Positions 36,811-45,662 of a DNA stretch of 64,000 nucleotides are shown here, piece by piece; the stretch's first letter is position 1; every line of letters starts with the position of its first letter. The notes beneath the pieces are model-generated. The model was given only the letters and a program-made list of their open reading frames with translations. It did no database searches and was not told where the DNA came from. A program made the position numbers and the translations under genes. The DNA is from CAXBCP01 sp963977005 (lineage in GTDB: Bacteria; Pseudomonadota; Alphaproteobacteria; MPNO01; UBA830). The stretch is taken from assembly GCA_963977005.1 (NCBI GenBank), contig CAXBMQ010000001.1, forward strand, positions 62,001 to 126,000, given 5' to 3'.

Positions 36811-37266
36811 ATGGGATCAGATCGTGACAGCCGGGGCAGCGGCACGAAATTCAAATTAGACATAAATGTGATGGGTTCGCTCGAAGGCCGCATTGTGGCT
36901 GGCGAGTATATCGATAGCGCCGAACTAGCCTCCCTGCTGCGTCAGCACGGCTCTCGCCCGATTACAGAATCTGTACTCGAATATGTTTGCGGGCACCTCG
37001 AAGGTACCGTCGAGAGACCGAAAGGCCGAAAACCGCAGCCTGCGTTGGAGCGCCAGAGACTTAATATGATTATCAGCGGGGTCTACCAAAACTACTTCGA
37101 TCATCTTTCGGATCGGGCGGGCCGCTACGGACACCCCGCGGGGTGGACGAACCTAGACTACACGCCGGCCGAGCTGGCGGCACGGCTCGTCGCCAGAAGG
37201 TTCCACTACGGTGAGCAATCCTGGCGCACTGTACAGAACATCGCCTCAACACGTTCACGAAAATAA
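36811..37266 (+). CDS. Small hypothetical protein
   Basis: 151 residues, soluble, not recognised. Residues 22-60 are predicted helical (LEGRIVAGEYIDSAELASLL), and the C-terminal third contains AGWTNLDYTPAELAARLVARR. ATG 36,811 has AGGA nine bases upstream; an in-frame ATG three codons earlier is too close to it. It is 185 bases after the DUF499 gene and 78 before the ParB-methyltransferase gene, so it probably belongs to the mobility end rather than to the defence operon. Confidence 0.6.
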   Translation: MGSDRDSRGSGTKFKLDINVMGSLEGRIVAGEYIDSAELASLLRQHGSRPITESVLEYVCGHLEGTVERPKGRKPQPALERQRLNMIISGVYQNYFDHLSDRAGRYGHPAGWTNLDYTPAELAARLVARRFHYGEQSWRTVQNIASTRSRK

Positions 37267-37344
37267 CCACCTTTTGTTGTGAATGCGGCGGACCGGTCGC
37301 GTCGGCCATTCTCCTGAAAGTTCTCAACTGCAGGAAAATGGACG

Positions 37345-38649
37345 ATGCCAAAGTCGCTCCGCAATCTGACGGTGGAAGCCCTCCCCGTCTCGGCACTCAA
37401 GCCCTACGCCAACAACCCACGCACGCATACGAAGAAGCAGATCCGGCAGATAGCGCGGTCGATCGAAACTTTCGGCTGGACAAACCCGATCCTGATTGAC
37501 GCCGACGGCGACGTGATGGCTGGTCACGGTCGTCTTGCAGCTGCTGGGCAGCTTAGCCTGGAGACTGTCCCCGTCATTCGCATCGAGGACATGAGCGATG
37601 CGCAGAAACGGGCATACGTCATCGCAGACAACCGTCTGGCTGAACTTGCCGGCTGGGATGACGTAGTTCTGGCGGTGGAGCTGCAGGGGCTCATCGATAT
37701 CGACCTGGATTTCGATATCGAAGACACCGGTTTTGCGATGGGCGAGATCGATATACTGATCGACGGATTGAAGGAGGCCGAAGCACCCGATGAAGTAGAC
37801 CGCCTTCCGGACCTGGATCCTGGACAGTCCCCAGTTAGCAAACTGGACGATCTCTGGCTACTCGGGCCGCACAGACTGCTTTGCGGAAATGCGCTGGAAA
37901 AATCCGCCTACAGCCAACTTATGGACGGTGAAGCCGCCCAGATGGTTTTCACCGACCCGCCCTATAACGTCAGGATTGACGGCCATGTCTGCGGTCTCGG
38001 TTCCGTCAAACATGAAGAGTTCGCCATGGCTTCCGGCGAAATGAGCGAGGCCGAATTTATCACGTTCCTCAATACCGCTTTGGGACGAATGGCGTCGAAC
38101 AGCGCGGATGGTGCGATTCATTTCGTCTGCATGGACTGGCGCCATCTGTTCGAGCTGCTGACAGCGGGCCGAAAGGTATACAGCGACCTCAAGAACCTCT
38201 GTGTCTGGAACAAAACCAACGGCGGTATGGGGTCACTCTACCGCTCGAAGCACGAGATCGTTGCGGTGTTCAAGGCCGGCAACGCGCCGCACGTCAACAA
38301 CGTGGAGCTCGGCGCGCAGGGGCGCTACCGCACCAATGTCTGGGACTACGCCGGCATCAACACATTCGGAAAGAACCGTGATGCCGAGTTGGCCATGCAT
38401 CCGACCGTTAAGCCGGTGGCGCTGGTTGAGGACGCGATCCTCGACTGCTCACGGCGCGGTGACATCGTGCTTGACGGTTTCTCCGGCTCGGGCACGACCA
38501 TCATCGCGGCGGAACGGGCCGGGCGACGGGGATTCGGTCTCGAGCTCGATCCCCGATATGTCGACGCTACCCTGCGAAGATACCGTGACCTGACCGGCGA
38601 CGAGCCGGTGCACGCCGAAAGCGGTCTGACGCTTTCGTTCCTTGAATAA
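37345..38649 (+). CDS. ParB-like domain fused to DNA methyltransferase
   Basis: 434 residues. Residues 5-110 are a ParB/Srx-type domain: LKPYANNPRTHTKKQI, then FGWTNPILIDADGDVMAGHGRL, with the characteristic GHGR. The second part is an amino-methyltransferase with T-D204-PPYN and a C-terminal SAM pocket LDGFSGSGT at 376-384; motif IV before motif I makes it a beta-class enzyme. Such fusions are found mostly in phages and integrative elements and modify adenine or N4-cytosine. No cognate nuclease lies beside it, so it is probably an orphan enzyme shielding the element from host restriction. Confidence 0.85.
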   Translation: MPKSLRNLTVEALPVSALKPYANNPRTHTKKQIRQIARSIETFGWTNPILIDADGDVMAGHGRLAAAGQLSLETVPVIRIEDMSDAQKRAYVIADNRLAELAGWDDVVLAVELQGLIDIDLDFDIEDTGFAMGEIDILIDGLKEAEAPDEVDRLPDLDPGQSPVSKLDDLWLLGPHRLLCGNALEKSAYSQLMDGEAAQMVFTDPPYNVRIDGHVCGLGSVKHEEFAMASGEMSEAEFITFLNTALGRMASNSADGAIHFVCMDWRHLFELLTAGRKVYSDLKNLCVWNKTNGGMGSLYRSKHEIVAVFKAGNAPHVNNVELGAQGRYRTNVWDYAGINTFGKNRDAELAMHPTVKPVALVEDAILDCSRRGDIVLDGFSGSGTTIIAAERAGRRGFGLELDPRYVDATLRRYRDLTGDEPVHAESGLTLSFLE

Positions 38650-38678
38650 TGAATTCTGCAAACTGAAGAGGTTAAGTG

Positions 38679-39185
38679 ATGTCCGATGACTATGAAGTCG
38701 GCTACGGAAAGCCGCCCAAGCACACCCGCTTTCAGAAAGGTCAATCGGGGAACCCGAAGGGGCGACCCAAAGGAAGCAAGAATATGGGTACTCTCCTGGG
38801 TGAGGTCCTCGCGCAAAAGGTTACGGTAACGGAGAACGGGCAAAACCGGCGGATTCCTTATAAGGAAGCATTCGTGCGCCGACTCGCGGCCAAAGGCATC
38901 GAGGGCAGCACGCGAGATATGCTGGCGTTTGCGAAAGCCCTGGACGAACATTTGCCCGACGAGTTCGAAACGCCGAAAGAGCCCCACACCATTGTCGTCG
39001 AATACGTTTTGCCGGAGGGCAAAACCGTCGAGGATTACGAGAGCCAGGAAAACTGGATGGGTCGGGACTTGGCCAAGCAAAAAGAAAACAAAAGATCGGA
39101 TGGTGACCTTAACGACAACGACGATGATTTGGACGCCGCATGGCGGGAGTCAGGGATCGATGACGATCCCGCGGAATCGGATTAA
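38679..39185 (+). CDS. DUF5681 protein
   Basis: 168 residues. The N-terminus GYGKPPKHTRFQKGQSGNP followed by KGRPKGSKN is the DUF5681 signature, a basic, glycine-rich segment common in alphaproteobacterial mobile elements and prophages. The C-terminal 50 residues are strongly acidic. The ATG at 38,679 has GAGG seven bases upstream. It follows the ParB-methyltransferase by 29 bases and is probably co-transcribed. Its role is unknown. Confidence 0.8.
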   Translation: MSDDYEVGYGKPPKHTRFQKGQSGNPKGRPKGSKNMGTLLGEVLAQKVTVTENGQNRRIPYKEAFVRRLAAKGIEGSTRDMLAFAKALDEHLPDEFETPKEPHTIVVEYVLPEGKTVEDYESQENWMGRDLAKQKENKRSDGDLNDNDDDLDAAWRESGIDDDPAESD

Positions 39186-39253
39186 AGAACTGGACTTCGC
39201 TGCCACGGCAAGCATGCATGGCACCGGAAATGGGGGATTCCTGATTACCCCCT

Positions 39254-39280
39254 GCCCCGACTAATAAGTTTAGGCGGGGC
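39254..39280 (+). repeat. GC-rich inverted repeat after DUF5681
   Basis: GCCCCG (39,254-39,258 plus G at 39,259) pairs with CGGGGC (39,275-39,280) across a 15-base loop. A second pair of G5/C5 arms starts just upstream. It may end the methyltransferase-DUF5681 transcript, but there is no U-tract. Confidence 0.25.
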
Positions 39281-39336
39281 TTCCGGTGGTGGGAGGTATC
39301 GCGTCGATTGTGGTGCCAGCAACACCGGAGACAGAC

Positions 39337-39912
39337 ATGCCGAAACTTACCGACACACAGCTTGTGATTCTCTCAACCGCTGCAAATCGCGGCGGCGGGG
39401 CCATTCTGCCCCTTCCGAAATCACTAACTCTCAACAAAGGCACCGCCGCGTCAGTGCTTAAGGGGCTGATCAAGAAAGGCCTGATCGCGGAGCGGCCCGC
39501 CCCGGCGGGTGACGAGGTCTGGCGCGAGGGCGACGACGGCGAGCGCGTGATGCTCGTGATCACTGATGCGGGGCTGAACGCCCTCGGGATCGAGCCCGAG
39601 GGCGCCGCTGAAGCCCCCTCGGCGTCTAAAACGACCGCGCGAGCGGGCGACCCTGCCAGGCGATCGAGAAAGCCCTCTGCGGGCCGCGGAGCGCCGAAAG
39701 TGAAGATCGGAACAAAACAGGCCCTGCTGATTAATCTCCTTAAGCGTAAGACCGGTGCCACCATTGATGAGGCGGTAGAGGCGACCGGCTGGCAGGCCCA
39801 TTCGGTGCGCGGCGCTATCAGCGGCACGCTTAAGAAGAAGCTTGGCCTTGATGTGACCTCGGAAAAGGTTGAGGGCCGCGGCCGCGTCTATCGTATCGCC
39901 GGACAGAGTTGA
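39337..39912 (+). CDS. DUF3489 protein of the recombinase cassette
   Basis: 191 residues. It starts PKLTDTQLVILSTAANRGGG and has a winged-helix-like N-terminal region up to residue 90 (LKGLIKKGLIAER). A flexible Ala/Pro-rich linker follows, then a second helix-turn-helix-like part with TKQALLINLLKRKTGATIDE and TGWQAHSVRGAISG near 130-160. These are the DUF3489 hallmarks. The ATG at 39,337 has GGAG six bases upstream. It overlaps the DUF2924 gene (TGATG). The trio DUF3489-DUF2924-serine recombinase is a recurrent cassette in alphaproteobacterial islands; both small proteins are probably recombination or copy-control accessories. Confidence 0.82.
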   Translation: MPKLTDTQLVILSTAANRGGGAILPLPKSLTLNKGTAASVLKGLIKKGLIAERPAPAGDEVWREGDDGERVMLVITDAGLNALGIEPEGAAEAPSASKTTARAGDPARRSRKPSAGRGAPKVKIGTKQALLINLLKRKTGATIDEAVEATGWQAHSVRGAISGTLKKKLGLDVTSEKVEGRGRVYRIAGQS

Positions 39913-40379
39913 TGGCAGTCCGCCGAAAGACGTATCGGGATGGCGCAGACCGGGCTCTCGCCGAGGGACTGGCGGCTCTTCCCGATCTCCCGCTCGACAC
40001 GCTCAAACGGCGGTGGCGGGACCTCTACGGGGCCCCGCCGCCGCCGCGGCTCGGCCGGGCGCTGATGGTCCGCGCCATCGCGTATCGCATGCAGGAACAG
40101 GCGTTGGACGGGCTCCGTCTGGCCACCCGCCGCCGGATGGCACGGATCGCCGAAGATATCGGCGCCGGACGCACCCCATCGGCATCGCCTGCCACGATAA
40201 AGCCCGGCACACGCCTTTTGCGCGAATGGCAGGGCGATACTCACGAGGTGATCGTGCTGGAGGACGGCGTGCAATATCGTGGCAAGGTCTGGACGTCGTT
40301 GTCGGCAGTCGCGCGTGAAATTACCGGAACGCGCTGGTCCGGCCCATTGTTCTTCGGATTGAAGGGACGGGCGAGATGA
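39912..40379 (+). CDS. DUF2924 protein of the recombinase cassette
   Basis: 155 residues. Family markers are LPLDTLKRRWRDLYGAPPP near 27-45, the LVRAIAYRMQEQA-type helix, PGTRLLREWQGDTHEV near 97-112, and YRGKVWTSLSAVAREITG near 122-139. The last part resembles small DNA-binding domains found in integrases. The ATG overlaps the DUF3489 stop, and the gene's last four bases overlap the recombinase start (ATGA). It has no known activity and probably acts with the recombinase. Confidence 0.85.
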   Translation: MAVRRKTYRDGADRALAEGLAALPDLPLDTLKRRWRDLYGAPPPPRLGRALMVRAIAYRMQEQALDGLRLATRRRMARIAEDIGAGRTPSASPATIKPGTRLLREWQGDTHEVIVLEDGVQYRGKVWTSLSAVAREITGTRWSGPLFFGLKGRAR

Positions 40380-42025
40380 CTACCGCTAAATCCGCACTCC
40401 GCCGCTGCGCGATCTACACCCGCAAGTCGACAGATGAGGGGCTGGAGCAGGACTTCAACTCCCTGGATGCTCAGCGCGAGGCCTGCGATGCCTATATCCG
40501 CAGCCAGGCCGGTGAAGGCTGGAAGCCGATCCAGACGCTATATGACGACGGCGGCTATTCCGGGGGTACTATGGAACGCCCCGCCCTCGAACAGCTGCTG
40601 GCCGATATTCGGGCGCGGAAAATCGACACCGTAGTAGTCTACAAGGTCGATCGCCTGACCCGCTCGCTTGCCGACTTCGCAAAGATTGTCGAGATATTCG
40701 ATGGCCACGGTGTATCCTTTGTCTCGGTCACCCAGCAGTTCAATACCACGACCTCGATGGGCCGGCTGACTTTGAACATGCTGCTCTCCTTCGCCCAGTT
40801 CGAGCGCGAGGTCACTGGCGAACGAATCCGGGACAAGATCGCGGCATCGAAGAAGAAGGGTATGTGGATGGGTGGAGTCGTGCCACTCGGTTATGAGCCC
40901 AACGGCAGAACCCTGGTCATCAACGAAGCCGAGGCCGAAACCGTCCGCACAGTGTTCCGACTCTATCTCGAACATGGCAACGTCCGCCGCGTCAAAGCCG
41001 AAGCCGATCAGCTCAGCCTTACCACCAAAATCCGCGAGACTACCGACAGCAAGCGCCGTGGCGGTCGCCCCATGAGCCGGGGATATATTTACAAGCTACT
41101 GGGCAACCAACTATATGCGGGCCGGATCGCGCACAAGGATGAGATCTACGAAGGCCAGCACCCCGCGATCGTCGATGAGGAAATCTGGGGCGCCGTACAG
41201 GCGATGCTCGCCGGCAGTACCCCTCCGCGTTCATCATCTACCCGCGCCACTGATCCCAGCCCGCTCATCGGCAAGCTGTTCGACGACTCAGGCGCACCTC
41301 TGACGCCGAGCCATGCCGTTAAATCAGGCAGACGGTATCGATACTATGTCTCTAAACGCCTGATCGACGGCACGGTATCCGGTGGGGAGATTGGCTGGCG
41401 TCTGCCTGCCCGCGAGATCGAGCGGATCGTCGCGGAATCCGCGCGCAGCCTGCTGGCCGACCGCTCCACCCTGACGCGGGTCGTGCGGGACGGCGGAATG
41501 GCTGCGCATCGTATCTCCGGGCTGCTCAATGCGATCTCACTCTGGACGGGCGACCATCTCGACCTCGTAGAACGTATCAACGTTGCTCCTGACCGGCTCG
41601 CCCTCAGTCTAAAGCTCTCACCTCTGTCGAACGAGGCCGACATGATCGTCCGCCATGTTGTCCCAATACGGATCAGGCGTCGTGGCGTAGAGACGAAACT
41701 GGTTCTCGAAGAGAACGGCAGCATGACGTCAAATCCGGACCCCGCATTGATAAAAGCAGTCGTGCGGGCTCACCGATGGTTAGACGATCTCGCGTCTGGT
41801 CGCGCCCGCACCCTGGGTGAGATCGCACAGAAAGAAGGCGTCAGTGACCGCTATGTCAGTAAACTGATACCATTGTCCTTTCTCGCACCCGATATCGTCG
41901 AGGCAATCCTCGGCGGAACGCAGCCGGTCGATCTAACGGCGGAAACGTTGACTAAACACACCGATATACCGCTAAGGTGGTCGGAACAGGAAACCCTGTT
42001 CGGCTTCGATCGACACTCCCTATAA
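40376..42025 (+). CDS. Large serine recombinase
   Basis: 549 residues. The catalytic domain has the nucleophile S18 in YTRKSTDEG, then DDGGYSGGTMERP and YKVDRLTRS near 93, and FAQFEREVTGERIRDK near 143, all diagnostic for the resolvase family. A recombinase domain (170-290) and a C-terminal extension follow. Large serine recombinases cut and rejoin att sites without homology. The gene stops 184 bases before tRNA-Ser on the minus strand, so it sits at the right end of the island. It is intact and may be active. Which att site it uses is not evident. Confidence 0.9.
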   Translation: MTTAKSALRRCAIYTRKSTDEGLEQDFNSLDAQREACDAYIRSQAGEGWKPIQTLYDDGGYSGGTMERPALEQLLADIRARKIDTVVVYKVDRLTRSLADFAKIVEIFDGHGVSFVSVTQQFNTTTSMGRLTLNMLLSFAQFEREVTGERIRDKIAASKKKGMWMGGVVPLGYEPNGRTLVINEAEAETVRTVFRLYLEHGNVRRVKAEADQLSLTTKIRETTDSKRRGGRPMSRGYIYKLLGNQLYAGRIAHKDEIYEGQHPAIVDEEIWGAVQAMLAGSTPPRSSSTRATDPSPLIGKLFDDSGAPLTPSHAVKSGRRYRYYVSKRLIDGTVSGGEIGWRLPAREIERIVAESARSLLADRSTLTRVVRDGGMAAHRISGLLNAISLWTGDHLDLVERINVAPDRLALSLKLSPLSNEADMIVRHVVPIRIRRRGVETKLVLEENGSMTSNPDPALIKAVVRAHRWLDDLASGRARTLGEIAQKEGVSDRYVSKLIPLSFLAPDIVEAILGGTQPVDLTAETLTKHTDIPLRWSEQETLFGFDRHSL

Positions 42026-42162
42026 TCTCGAAACCGAACCGTCGAAGGCGCGTTCGGAGAATACGGGCGGCTCGGGCATAGAAATAACCAAATACCGAGC
42101 GTCTACGGTTCGCTTTACCGCGCAGCCGCACGCGAAGGCCCGCGGACCGCGGGGATTCGCAC

Positions 42163-42179
42163 CCGGAGTTCGAATCTCG
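42163..42179 (+). other. tRNA T-arm-like fragment, possible attachment-site remnant
   Basis: A GTTCGAATC stretch with three pairing bases either side resembles the T-arm of a tRNA, but the rest of the stem does not pair and no cloverleaf or CCA surrounds it. It sits between the recombinase and the intact tRNA-Ser, on the opposite strand from the latter. It may be a scar of an earlier integration at a tRNA gene or chance similarity. Confidence 0.25.
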
Positions 42180-42209
42180 CTCGCAAAATGAATGAAGAGA
42201 AAGACTTAA

Positions 42210-42300
42210 TGGCGGAGAGTGAGGGATTCGAACCCTCGGTACGTCATAAACGCACAACGGTTTTCGAGACCGCCCCGTTCAACCACTCCGGCAACTCTCC
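42210..42300 (-). tRNA. tRNA-Ser(CGA)
   Basis: Read on the minus strand, the acceptor stem GGAGAGT pairs with ACTCTCC, followed by discriminator G and an encoded CCA. The anticodon loop CTCGAAA gives anticodon CGA, decoding UCG. A long variable arm of about 20 bases is typical of serine tRNAs, and the T-loop is GGTTCGAATCC. It marks the right boundary of the accessory island; tRNA genes are common integration sites. Confidence 0.95.
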
Positions 42301-42407
42301 GCCGGCGGTTGTACAGAAATGTGTAACGCCGTGCAACTCGGCAGGAGAATATCTGCAACATCGCGGAAATCCGGGAAAATCGCGTGGATTTACCCGGCCA
42401 AAAACCG

Positions 42408-42435
42408 TTGACATCGGACGATCTGGGCGTATATT
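42408..42435 (+). promoter_or_regulatory. Sigma-70 promoter of rplU-rpmA
   Basis: A perfect TTGACA (42,408-42,413) is followed after 16 bases by TATATT (42,430-42,435). It lies 130 bases before the L21 start codon, leaving a leader of about 120 bases with no obvious structure recognised. Confidence 0.7.
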
Positions 42436-42566
42436 CCCGCCTCTCTCGAAATGAGCGCGCGGCCCTGTGCCCGGATCTTCATGGCATGGCGTTATTTTTG
42501 CGGTCATTTTTTTGAATTACAGTTGCTCCACCGGTGCTGCCGGCGAGCCGAAAGCGGATAACAACC

Positions 42567-43016
42567 ATGTACGCAGTGGTCAAAACAGGCGGAAAGCAAT
42601 ACCGCGTCGCCAAAGACGATGTCCTGACGGTCGAAAAGCTCGACGGTGAGGCCGGCGCCGTTGTCGAACTTGCAGAAGTTCTGGCGATGGATGACGGCAA
42701 GGGACTGACGATCGGTACGCCGATGATCGACGGTGCGCGCGTCGCGGCGACGGTGCTGGAACAGAAGAAAAGCGACAAGGTCGTGATCTTCAAGAAAAAA
42801 CGCCGCAAGAATTACCGCCGGACGAAAGGCCATCGCCAGCAGGTGACGGTCATTCGCATCAGCGATATTCTCGCAAAGGGCGAGAAAGCGGCGACAGCGA
42901 AAGCGGCCCCGGCGGCCGACGCAGACGCGCCGGCAAAGAAAGCCCCGGCGAAGGCAAAAGCCAAAGCCAAAACCGCGGCGAAAAAAGCATCCGCGAAAGA
43001 CAAATCGGAAGACTGA
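42567..43016 (+). CDS. rplU: 50S ribosomal protein L21
   Basis: 149 residues. The first 103 residues are the L21 fold (YAVVKTGGKQYRVAKDD at the start, KKKRRKNYRRTKGHRQQ near 76-92). The last 46 are an Ala/Lys/Asp-rich extension found in many alphaproteobacteria and expected to be disordered. L21 binds 23S rRNA in the large subunit. The ATG at 42,567 begins the family's conserved MYAVV start. The gene is followed 48 bases later by rpmA, its invariant partner. Confidence 0.97.
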   Translation: MYAVVKTGGKQYRVAKDDVLTVEKLDGEAGAVVELAEVLAMDDGKGLTIGTPMIDGARVAATVLEQKKSDKVVIFKKKRRKNYRRTKGHRQQVTVIRISDILAKGEKAATAKAAPAADADAPAKKAPAKAKAKAKTAAKKASAKDKSED

Positions 43017-43064
43017 GCCCAAACGGGTATGACTGGACGGCTGACGTCCGAAGGAGATTGAACG

Positions 43065-43322
43065 ATGGCCCATAAAAAAGCTGGTGGTAGTTCCCGTAAC
43101 GGCCGCGATTCCGAAGGCCGGCGCCTTGGCGTCAAGAAATTCGGCGGCGAGCAGGTAATTCCCGGGAATATCATCCTTCGCCAGCGTGGCACCAAGTGGC
43201 ATCCCGGCACCAATGTCGGCATCGGCAAGGATCACACGATCTTTGCGACGGTCGAGGGCAAAGTGGCCTTCACGCGCAAGGCCGGCGGACGGGTCTTCGT
43301 GTCGGTTGACCCGGCGGCCTGA
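43065..43322 (+). CDS. rpmA: 50S ribosomal protein L27
   Basis: 85 residues, normal length. N-terminal AHKKAGGSSRNGRDS reaches toward the peptidyl transferase centre in L27, and GGEQVIPGNIILRQRGTK is conserved. No N-terminal cleavable extension of the Firmicutes kind. AAGGAG lies seven bases upstream of the ATG. It forms a unit with rplU. Confidence 0.97.
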   Translation: MAHKKAGGSSRNGRDSEGRRLGVKKFGGEQVIPGNIILRQRGTKWHPGTNVGIGKDHTIFATVEGKVAFTRKAGGRVFVSVDPAA

Positions 43323-43455
43323 ACAGGCCCGATAACACCCCGGCCCGCTCTTTGAGACGGACCGGAAACATGCCAGATTACGACATCATTTAGGCCTCGT
43401 TCTGCCGGACGGGGCTTAAACGCGTTTGGAAACCGGCGAACCGGATAGCAGGACC

Positions 43456-44499
43456 ATGAAGTTTCTCGATTCCGCAAAAATATTCGTCAAAAGCGGTGAC
43501 GGCGGCGCCGGTTGCGTGAGCTTCCGGCGCGAGGCCCATGTCGAATATGGCGGTCCCGACGGGGGCGATGGCGGGCGCGGCGGCGATGTCATCGTCGAGG
43601 CCGTCGACGGTCTGAACACCCTGATCGATTTCCGTTACCAGCAGCATTTCAAAGCCAAGACCGGTGGCCACGGCATGGGCAAAATGCGGTCCGGCGCCAG
43701 TGGCGACAGCGTCACCCTGAAAGTGCCGGTCGGCACCCAGATTTTCGATGACGACAACCTGGTCATGCTGGCGGATTTCACGCGCGTCGGCCAGCGTGTG
43801 GTCCTTTTAAAAGGCGGACGCGGCGGGCGCGGCAACACGCGGTTCAAATCCTCGCGCAACCAGGCGCCCCGGCGCTTCGGCACCGGCGAGGAAGGCGAGG
43901 AGCGCTGGATTCGCCTGCGCCTGAAACTGATCGCCGATGCCGGGCTTGTCGGCCTGCCCAATGCCGGGAAATCGACCTTCCTGTCCGCCGTATCGCGTGC
44001 CAAACCGAAGGTCGCGGATTATCCGTTTACAACGCTGACGCCGGTTCTCGGGGTGGTCTACGTGGATCAGACGGAATTCGTCATCGCCGATATTCCCGGT
44101 CTGATCGAGGGTGCCCATGACGGCGCCGGCCTCGGACACCGGTTTCTCGGCCATGTCGAGCGCTGCGGTGCGTTGCTGCACCTGATCGACTGCACCGAAG
44201 ACGATATCGTCGGCGCGTGGAAAACGGTCCGGGGCGAGCTGGAAGCCTATGGCGGGATTCTGGCGACCAAACCGGAGATACTGGCACTCAATAAAATCGA
44301 TGCGATCCCGGAAGAGTTTGTCGCCGAGAAAAAGGCGGAGCTCGAGGCGGCATCCGGCCGCGACGTGATCGCAATTTCCGGTGCGACCGGCGCCGGCATC
44401 GACGATGCGCTGCGGCTTCTGCGCCGCACTATCGAACAGAACAGGGCGGAGGAACGGGAAGCCGCAACCGCCCATATTGCGCCGTCATGGACGCCGTAA
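43456..44499 (+). CDS. obgE: Obg GTPase, ribosome-assembly factor
   Basis: 347 residues. The N-terminal glycine-rich Obg domain (FVKSGDGGAGCVSFRRE, GGDGGRGGDV) is followed by the G domain: GLPNAGKST near 167, DIPGLIEGAHDGAGLGHRFLGH near 213-234, and NKID near 282. Obg binds the 50S subunit late in assembly and responds to ppGpp. The ATG at 43,456 matches the family start MKFLDSAKI; ten further upstream codons are probably not used. The 3' end overlaps proB by 13 bases. Confidence 0.96.
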   Translation: MKFLDSAKIFVKSGDGGAGCVSFRREAHVEYGGPDGGDGGRGGDVIVEAVDGLNTLIDFRYQQHFKAKTGGHGMGKMRSGASGDSVTLKVPVGTQIFDDDNLVMLADFTRVGQRVVLLKGGRGGRGNTRFKSSRNQAPRRFGTGEEGEERWIRLRLKLIADAGLVGLPNAGKSTFLSAVSRAKPKVADYPFTTLTPVLGVVYVDQTEFVIADIPGLIEGAHDGAGLGHRFLGHVERCGALLHLIDCTEDDIVGAWKTVRGELEAYGGILATKPEILALNKIDAIPEEFVAEKKAELEAASGRDVIAISGATGAGIDDALRLLRRTIEQNRAEEREAATAHIAPSWTP

Positions 44500-45662
44500 G
44501 CGTGCACGCGGGCGCGCAGACGACAGCCCGGATGGCAGCATCGCGGTGCCTTATCGTCAAAATCGGCTCCGCCCTTCTGGTCGACGATACAACCGGCACA
44601 ATCCGCATGGACTGGCTGACCGGACTCGGCGCCGATATTGCCCGTCTGAAAGCACGCGGTGTAAATGTCGTGATCGTCTCGTCCGGCGCGATCGCGGTCG
44701 GGCGGACCCATCTCGGGCTAAAACGCGGGGCGCTTGCGCTGGAACAAAAGCAGGCAGCCGCGGCGACCGGTCAGATCCGGCTTGCCCATGCCTGGCAGGA
44801 AACACTGGCCGCGCACGGTATTACGGTCGCGCAGATCCTGCTGACGCCCTCTGACACAGAGGAACGCCGCCGCCACCTCAACGCACGGGCGACGATCGAG
44901 ACGCTGCTGGAGATGGGCGCGGTGCCGGTGATCAACGAAAACGATTCCGTCGCGACCGAGGAAATCCGCTACGGCGACAACGACCGGCTGGCCGCCCGGG
45001 TCGCACAGATGATCAGCGCCGATACGCTCGTGCTGCTGTCCGACATAGACGGGCTGTACCGGGCCGACCCGCGGCTTGACGCAACAGCCGAACTCATCGC
45101 CGAGGTTGCCGAGATCACGCCTGAAATTGAGGCCATGGCAGGGGCCGCACCGGCCGGCTACTCGTCGGGCGGCATGGTCACAAAGCTGGACGCAGCCAAG
45201 ATTGCGACATCGGCCGGCTGCGCCATGGTCATCACCGACGGCAAACCGGCGGATGCCCTTGCCCGGCTCGAAGCCGGCGCACGCTGCACATGGTTCCTGC
45301 CCGCCTCGGAGCCGCTGACCGCCCGCAAACGCTGGATCGCCGCCGCGGTAGACACTGCCGGTGTCATCACCATCGACGATGGCGCGGTTGCCGCTCTCCG
45401 TGCCGGCAAAAGCCTTCTGCCAGCCGGAATTACGCGGGTCGAAGGCACCTTCGACCGCGGCGACGCCATCGCCGTCAAGACACTGGACGGGCGTATTGCG
45501 GGGCGCGGGCTATCGGCGTATTCATCGGCGGACGCGCTGCTGATCATGGGCCGAAAAAGCCGTGATATCGAAAACATTCTGGGCTACCGTGGCCGGGATG
45601 AAATGATCCACCGGGACGACCTTGTAACGGAATTGAGCGCATCGGGGGCGCGGAAAGAATGA
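44487..45662 (+). CDS. proB: Glutamate 5-kinase
   Basis: 391 residues. First step of proline synthesis: phosphorylates glutamate with ATP. The amino-acid kinase domain (VKIGSALLV near 25, VIVSSGAIAVG near 62-72, INENDSVATEEIRYGDNDRL near 150-170) is followed by a PUA domain (about 295-375). The usual start is near ATG 44,532, which gives 376 residues. ATG 44,487 overlaps obgE and is also possible; neither has a strong ribosome binding site. It overlaps proA by four bases, so kinase and reductase are coupled and pass on an unstable intermediate. Confidence 0.95.
   Translation: MDAVSVHAGAQTTARMAASRCLIVKIGSALLVDDTTGTIRMDWLTGLGADIARLKARGVNVVIVSSGAIAVGRTHLGLKRGALALEQKQAAAATGQIRLAHAWQETLAAHGITVAQILLTPSDTEERRRHLNARATIETLLEMGAVPVINENDSVATEEIRYGDNDRLAARVAQMISADTLVLLSDIDGLYRADPRLDATAELIAEVAEITPEIEAMAGAAPAGYSSGGMVTKLDAAKIATSAGCAMVITDGKPADALARLEAGARCTWFLPASEPLTARKRWIAAAVDTAGVITIDDGAVAALRAGKSLLPAGITRVEGTFDRGDAIAVKTLDGRIAGRGLSAYSSADALLIMGRKSRDIENILGYRGRDEMIHRDDLVTELSASGARKE

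Noticed and set aside
42040..42185. A complete tRNA or tmRNA on the plus strand
   Set aside because: Only the T-arm-like piece fits; acceptor stem, D-arm, anticodon arm and CCA cannot be placed, and no tmRNA tag frame is present.
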